Below the pieces are notes generated by a model. That model searched no databases and was not told where the DNA came from. It was given only the letters and a program-made list of their open reading frames with translations. DNA of 62,206 nt, taken from NCBI RefSeq assembly GCF_025602895.1, contig NW_026516394.1:1-62206 (forward strand), read 5' to 3'. Made by a program: the position numbers and the translations under genes. Origin of the DNA: Polychytrium aggregatum (lineage: Eukaryota; Chytridiomycota; Chytridiomycetes; Polychytriales). Positions within the stretch are counted from its first letter, which is position 1; every line of letters begins with the position of its first letter. Positions 58,721 through 62,206 of the stretch are shown piece by piece.

Positions 58721-61080
58721 GTGAAGACCGCCGGGTCGCTCTCCGATCTCCACAATCGACCTGCATACTGTGATCATGTTGCGCGCCGCATTGACGTCGC
58801 GATTCCACACTGTCCGGCAGCTGGGATTCTTGCAGCTCCTGACAAAGTGGGAATTCGCAACACTGGGCGCATCGAGTCCTTCCAACCGAACTGGCTCCAG
58901 GCACTTGGAGCACACTTGCGAGGTGTTGAACTCGTTCGTCGAGACTACCTTGACGCTTCCATGATGGTGATTGGGACGGCGACGGTGGTGCTCGAATTGC
59001 TCAAGTACCGAGCAAACCGCTGCCTCCGAGGGCTGGATGCATAGCCCCTTGCCTTGTCGCCATGACGCATTGCCAAAGGCGATCACCACATCGGTCCGTA
59101 TCGGGGCGTGCTTCAGGACGACCTTGCACATCCTGTCGACGGCCACTTGGCGTCTCCTGTGGCCCGTGAAGCGATGGTGACGGGCCTTCTTGCCAAGGTG
59201 GAAGTCGAGCTGCACCCGCAGCTCCGGTCGCAGGACATGGGTGAGATGGACCTTGAAAGCCTCCGAGGACGACACCTTGGGCGAGGGGGTGGTCGACATC
59301 CAGGTCTCGATGCTGAGTCGATACTTTCATGTGTTGTGCCACTTGGTGTTGGACGTATGGCCACACATGTGCTGGTAGTGGCCATTGGAGAATGAGACCA
59401 CCTCGTCTTGGTGGCCCGGTGCTTGGATGACCGCCGTGAAGATGGAGCCGACTCCAGGATCGATGCCAATCCAAGTGGTGCGGTTGGGGTCTGGGTCGCC
59501 GATGTGGGTCTGGATGCGCTGTTCGGCAGTCGGAGGAGGCTCGATGGTACTCGGTGCGATCGGTTTCGACGCACAAAACTTGACGAGACCGATGGTGCAT
59601 CCAATTCCATCGGTGCTGATCTCGTAGTTTGAACAGCTTCTTGTTTCACGTCCCGCTCTTGAAGAGGGAACTACGCAGCTTGAAGCAACTGCGCCATAGA
59701 CGATCCTGGTTGTTGACACCGTCATCACCTTGTTCCTTGAGCATGTCCCGGGTGAGTCCAAGGCGTTTCTTGGACCAAGGAGTTCCCAGAGAGTGACGGT
59801 GTCGATCTTGACATACTTGGCCGTGGCAGTGCACAGAGGAACCCTCATGCACACGGCCGGAGGAGTGTCAAGAGCGAGGCTGGCTTGAGAGCCACTTGAT
59901 CCTGGATGCCAGCGTGTGATCTTGGCCTTGGTGAACCTCTTGTCGTCGGAGGGAATGCCTCTGCAGTGAGCTCGTCCAGCTTGGCCTGGCGCTGCAACTC
60001 GGTGACTCGGAGGGCGGGCATGTCACAGTCGATCCACTTGTGGACATTGTCGACCATCTTGTCCCGGCGAGGATTCCCACATGGTGTGAGAGGCGATGGA
60101 GGGCCCGGAAGCGGTCCTGGTCGGTTGCTGTACCGAAACTCGTCCAGGACGTGGCCCAAAGTCCGGGTAGAGGAACTCGAGATCGGCCTTGGGTGAGTCC
60201 TGCCCTGGTTTCTCGAAGAGCTCGAGACAGGCCTCGATGGCTTCGTGCCTTGTGCTTGTTGGCTGGGAAGATGGCAGCGCAGAAGCGGCGAAGGAGTCGC
60301 CAGTAGGCCAGGTCGAGGTGGGTGGTGCAGTTGGTGGCATAGGCATTGACAGCCAGTGTGAGAAGCTGACTGTGTAGCACCATCAGGCAGACGAGGGGGC
60401 CGGAGGCAGGTCTGCGTGCCGAGTGGACTGGTAGTCGCGAAAGGAAGCGACCAGATGCTCGTTGTATTTCTCATTGTCCCCGGTCGGGGAGAGGGCACCG
60501 TCCTGGACGATCTTGAAGCATTGACGGATGAATGCAGGGGTGGACTTGGAGATGACGGGGACGGGAAGATCCTGCTCGATGCACCGGAGGATGTGCAGGT
60601 TGAGCAGCCTGGATGCCTCGAACTGGATCTGGGTCATGGCCTCGACGGTGGCGGATCTGGGTCATGGCTGCGACAGTGGCCTGGATCTTGTCGCGGAGAG
60701 CGGGATTGAGACAACAGCCATCCATCATCTGCTTGAAGCAGCTGAACTGAGGGGCGGATGACCTTCCATCCACGAGTGGGGACAGAACTCTTGAGGGGGT
60801 GATATTTTGGACACTTGCTAGTGTTGCAGCGTTCGTGATCGGTGCCATCGCACTGGCGACATCGCTTGCCGGTACTCGAGGAAGTAGATGGACCAGGCTC
60901 GGTGGGATCGACATCCATTGGATCTGTAGAAGCAGTGGTGGTGAGCGACGGAGCAACAGACGAACAAGCATGCGTGGGGTCAGAATACGAACCAGAGACA
61001 GGCTCCGACTGTGACTTGGCTTTCTTGGGCCTGGGTGGCCGAGGCTGGCCATCACCGGCACCCTTGCGCTTCGGAGGCAT
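58673..61080 (-). pseudogene. Fanzor (TnpB-like RNA-guided nuclease family), frame-disrupted
   Basis: Eukaryotic TnpB homologue. N-terminus at 61080: MPPKRKGAGDG, basic stretch, then a Cys/His knuckle CRQCDGTDHERCNTSKCP. Next, in other frames, come SCFKQMMDGCCLNPALRDKI, QFEASRLLNLHILRCIEQDL, LAVNAYATNCTTHLDLAYWR, KYVKIDTVTLWELL and the family block ISTDGIGCTIGLV. The RuvC domain follows: RuvC-I WIGIDPGVGSIFTAV with the catalytic Asp (about 59450-59475); RuvC-II region VVIAFGNASWRQG; zinc ribbon CSKC...CKNPSC; RuvC-III WNRDVNAARNM (58773-58804). These parts lie in different reading frames and I found no clean GT-AG introns to join all of them. One shift coincides with a 28-bp tandem duplication (60625-60680), and an in-frame stop follows LFKSGT. 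It is therefore probably inactive, unless some breaks are introns or sequencing errors. A TATA-like element lies upstream. Confidence 0.75.
60625..60680 (-). repeat. 28-bp tandem duplication inside the Fanzor gene
   Basis: GGATCTGGGTCATGGC occurs at 60625 and again at 60653, a period of 28, which is not a multiple of three. It coincides with a change of reading frame between MTQIRHRR and MTQIQFEASR. Confidence 0.85.
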
Positions 61081-61206
61081 GGGGCAGAGGATGCTGGATG
61101 CCTGCCAGTGGTACTGGTCAGAGCAGAGACTTTTTTTATCGTACAATAGCGCGATGATCAGATCAAGGCGAGATGAGGGAAGAAAGCAGCAGGACGAAGG
61201 TGTGGC

Positions 61207-61213
61207 ATTTATA
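61207..61213 (-). promoter_or_regulatory. Possible TATA box of the Fanzor gene
   Basis: The minus strand reads GGTATAAATG about 130 bp before the Fanzor ATG, in the gap between the transposase and Fanzor. Motif match only. Confidence 0.35.
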
Positions 61214-61263
61214 CCCGAGAGCAGGAACCCGTCTGCGCGGGCTGGTTGGGGAAGTGACCCTGT

Positions 61264-62178
61264 TCAAAAATCGCCGAGAGGTTCAAGCCAGGGATGTGAA
61301 CGCGAAAATGGCGGCTTGATTGGAGGGAACTCAACCCCAAATTGGAGGAACTCAACCCCAAAGAAGTTCTCGATGGGATTGAAGTCGGGCGAGGCAGGTG
61401 GGGTGAAGATCACTGACCATCCTCGGCGCTCGATGCAGTCCAGGACAGCCATTGTCTTGTGCATGCTGACATTGTCCATCACAATCACAGAGTCGTCTGG
61501 GAAGGTCGCTCGCTCAAAGAACTCGACCATCGAGTGTGTCTTGAATGATGTGGGGATGTACATGCGATGCAGCACACCAGAGTGGTTGATGGCAAATGCA
61601 GCCGAGACAGACTTGTGCTTCATGTGATTGCGCTGGCGAAGCGGAGCACCCTTCGGTGAGTATCCGTAAAGAGGGAAAATGGATTTCCTGATCCCTGTCT
61701 CGTCGACAAAAACGAATCGTCGTGGGTCGATGGAGCGGGCCTGGTCCCTGAACTGTGCCACTCGCTCATCCAGTCGCTTGGACTTGTAGAGGTGTGTTGC
61801 CCTCTTGTGTGAGAGACCTGCTCGGTGGATGGCAGTGTGGCAGAGTGAGAGTGATACTTTCCTCTGGAGGATGGACTCGAGCTTGCATCGCAACACAGGA
61901 CCAGTCTGGAACGGGTCCTGTTCAATCAGGGTGCGAATGACTGGACATGCCTGCTCGAAGAAAGTGGATCTGCGAGCTGGGACCCGGGATGGGTCATCCA
62001 GCTTGCATCCTCGGTGCCATCGATGGATGGTGCTCTTGGATACACTGAATATGGAGGCGACCTTACGCAGGCTATGGATGAGGGCGTAGCATCGCAATGC
62101 GGCGGTGCGAAAGTCGGATGTGTGGCGAATGGTCATGGCCAGCGCGCGATAACATTGGGTAACAAAATGTTTGATCAA
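61264..62178 (-). CDS. Tc1/mariner (IS630-type) DD34E transposase
   Basis: An uninterrupted frame of up to 304 residues. The likely start is the Met at residue 15 (MTIRHTSDFRTAALRCY). An N-terminal helix-turn-helix (IHSLRKVASIFSVSKSTIHR) is followed by a linker and second DNA-binding helix (FQTGPVLRCKLESILQRKVS). Catalytic residues are D159 in FVFVDETGI, D235 in VIVMDNVSMHK and E270 in SPDFNPIENFF; 34 residues separate the second Asp from the Glu, the Tc1 spacing. After NPIENFF the usual C-terminal helices are replaced by a short tail (GVEFLQFGVEFPPIKP...) encoded partly by a tandem duplication, so the C-terminus looks altered. No introns or stops. It acts at the element ends by cut-and-paste transposition at TA sites, by family. 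Confidence 0.88.
   Translation of the reverse strand: MIKHFVTQCYRALAMTIRHTSDFRTAALRCYALIHSLRKVASIFSVSKSTIHRWHRGCKLDDPSRVPARRSTFFEQACPVIRTLIEQDPFQTGPVLRCKLESILQRKVSLSLCHTAIHRAGLSHKRATHLYKSKRLDERVAQFRDQARSIDPRRFVFVDETGIRKSIFPLYGYSPKGAPLRQRNHMKHKSVSAAFAINHSGVLHRMYIPTSFKTHSMVEFFERATFPDDSVIVMDNVSMHKTMAVLDCIERRGWSVIFTPPASPDFNPIENFFGVEFLQFGVEFPPIKPPFSRSHPWLEPLGDF
61329..61377 (-). repeat. Tandem duplication at the 3' end of the transposase gene
   Basis: The minus strand reads GGGGTTGAGTTCC twice at about 24 bp, encoding the doubled FGVEF motif that follows the catalytic NPIENFF. Confidence 0.8.
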
Positions 62179-62206
62179 TGGCCAAACCCTGGGTGTCCCG
62201 TTTTTA

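Larger units (their letters stand above)
58597..62206 (-). mobile_element. Tc1/mariner-type element carrying a Fanzor gene
   Basis: Left border near ATTCAGAAAAAAATGGGACA (about 58602); right border GGGTGTCCCGTTTTTA at the window end. Read inward, the two ends are imperfect inverted repeats (AAAAAATGGGACA / TAAAAACGGGACACC). The minus strand carries first a DD34E transposase, then a Fanzor gene. Relic D, which contains both ends and lacks the middle, supports a single mobile unit of about 3.6 kb. The final TA may be the Tc1/mariner target dinucleotide; the right flank is outside the window, so a target-site duplication cannot be tested here. Confidence 0.8.

Noticed and set aside
61250..61275. 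AGTGACCCTGTTCAAAAATC as a separate left end of the transposase alone
   Set aside because: It has the same orientation as the right end instead of inverted, and relic D uses the 58.6-kb end instead.
1..62206. tRNA or rRNA genes
   Set aside because: No convincing tRNA A/B-box pair or rRNA sequence was noticed by eye on either strand; a dedicated scan (for example tRNAscan) would settle this.

Overview
The window is eukaryotic and reads as the genome of a zoosporic (chytrid-type) fungus. Genes are split by many short GT-AG introns, GC content is high, and fungal hallmarks (GWT1, GUP1, a UPF0658 Golgi protein) sit beside flagellar genes that non-flagellated fungi lack (DRC8/EFCAB2 and the axonemal dynein light chain DNAL4). 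The species cannot be named from the sequence alone. Exon joins were worked out by hand from frame and splice-site agreement. They are exact for SEC61A, the SPX fusion, PAH, DNAL4, the DUF2045 gene and the UPF0658 gene from its assigned ATG, and approximate elsewhere.

Layout, left to right: ARP10 (dynactin, minus), a small SAM methyltransferase (minus), an ABCC/MRP-type ABC transporter (plus), a GOLPH3/Vps74 homologue (minus), an SPX domain fused to an AstE/AspA zinc deacylase (plus), GWT1 (minus) head-to-head with GUP1 (plus), SEC61 alpha (plus), a CTDSPL2-like phosphatase (minus), a DUF2045/KIAA0930-family gene (minus), DRC8 (minus), the UPF0658 Golgi protein (plus), DNAL4 (minus), a TXNL1-like thioredoxin-PITH protein (plus), eIF3m (plus), phenylalanine 4-hydroxylase (plus), a secreted animal-type haem peroxidase (plus), a class C GPCR with TIG-like and Bmp-like ectodomains (minus) and RNA polymerase III subunit RPC6 (plus).

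The last 3.6 kb (about 58.6 to 62.2 kb) is a mobile element. It carries a Tc1/mariner-type DD34E transposase and a Fanzor gene, the eukaryotic relative of TnpB and an RNA-guided nuclease family. Both are on the minus strand between degenerate inverted ends. Four short relics related to this element lie at about 25.1-25.5, 29.0-29.2, 36.7-36.95 and 50.98-51.25 kb. The 51-kb relic joins the transposase-side end to the Fanzor-side end, which is direct evidence that transposase and Fanzor moved as one unit. This Fanzor copy is split over several reading frames, one break coinciding with a 28-bp tandem duplication, so it may be dead even though the transposase ORF is open.

The host genes are mostly housekeeping (secretion, GPI anchors, Golgi, transcription, translation, motility). 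They do not form a pathway cluster. Several are arranged head-to-head over short shared upstream regions (GWT1/GUP1, DNAL4/TXNL1, the methyltransferase/ABC pair, VPS74/SPX fusion, GPCR/RPC6).
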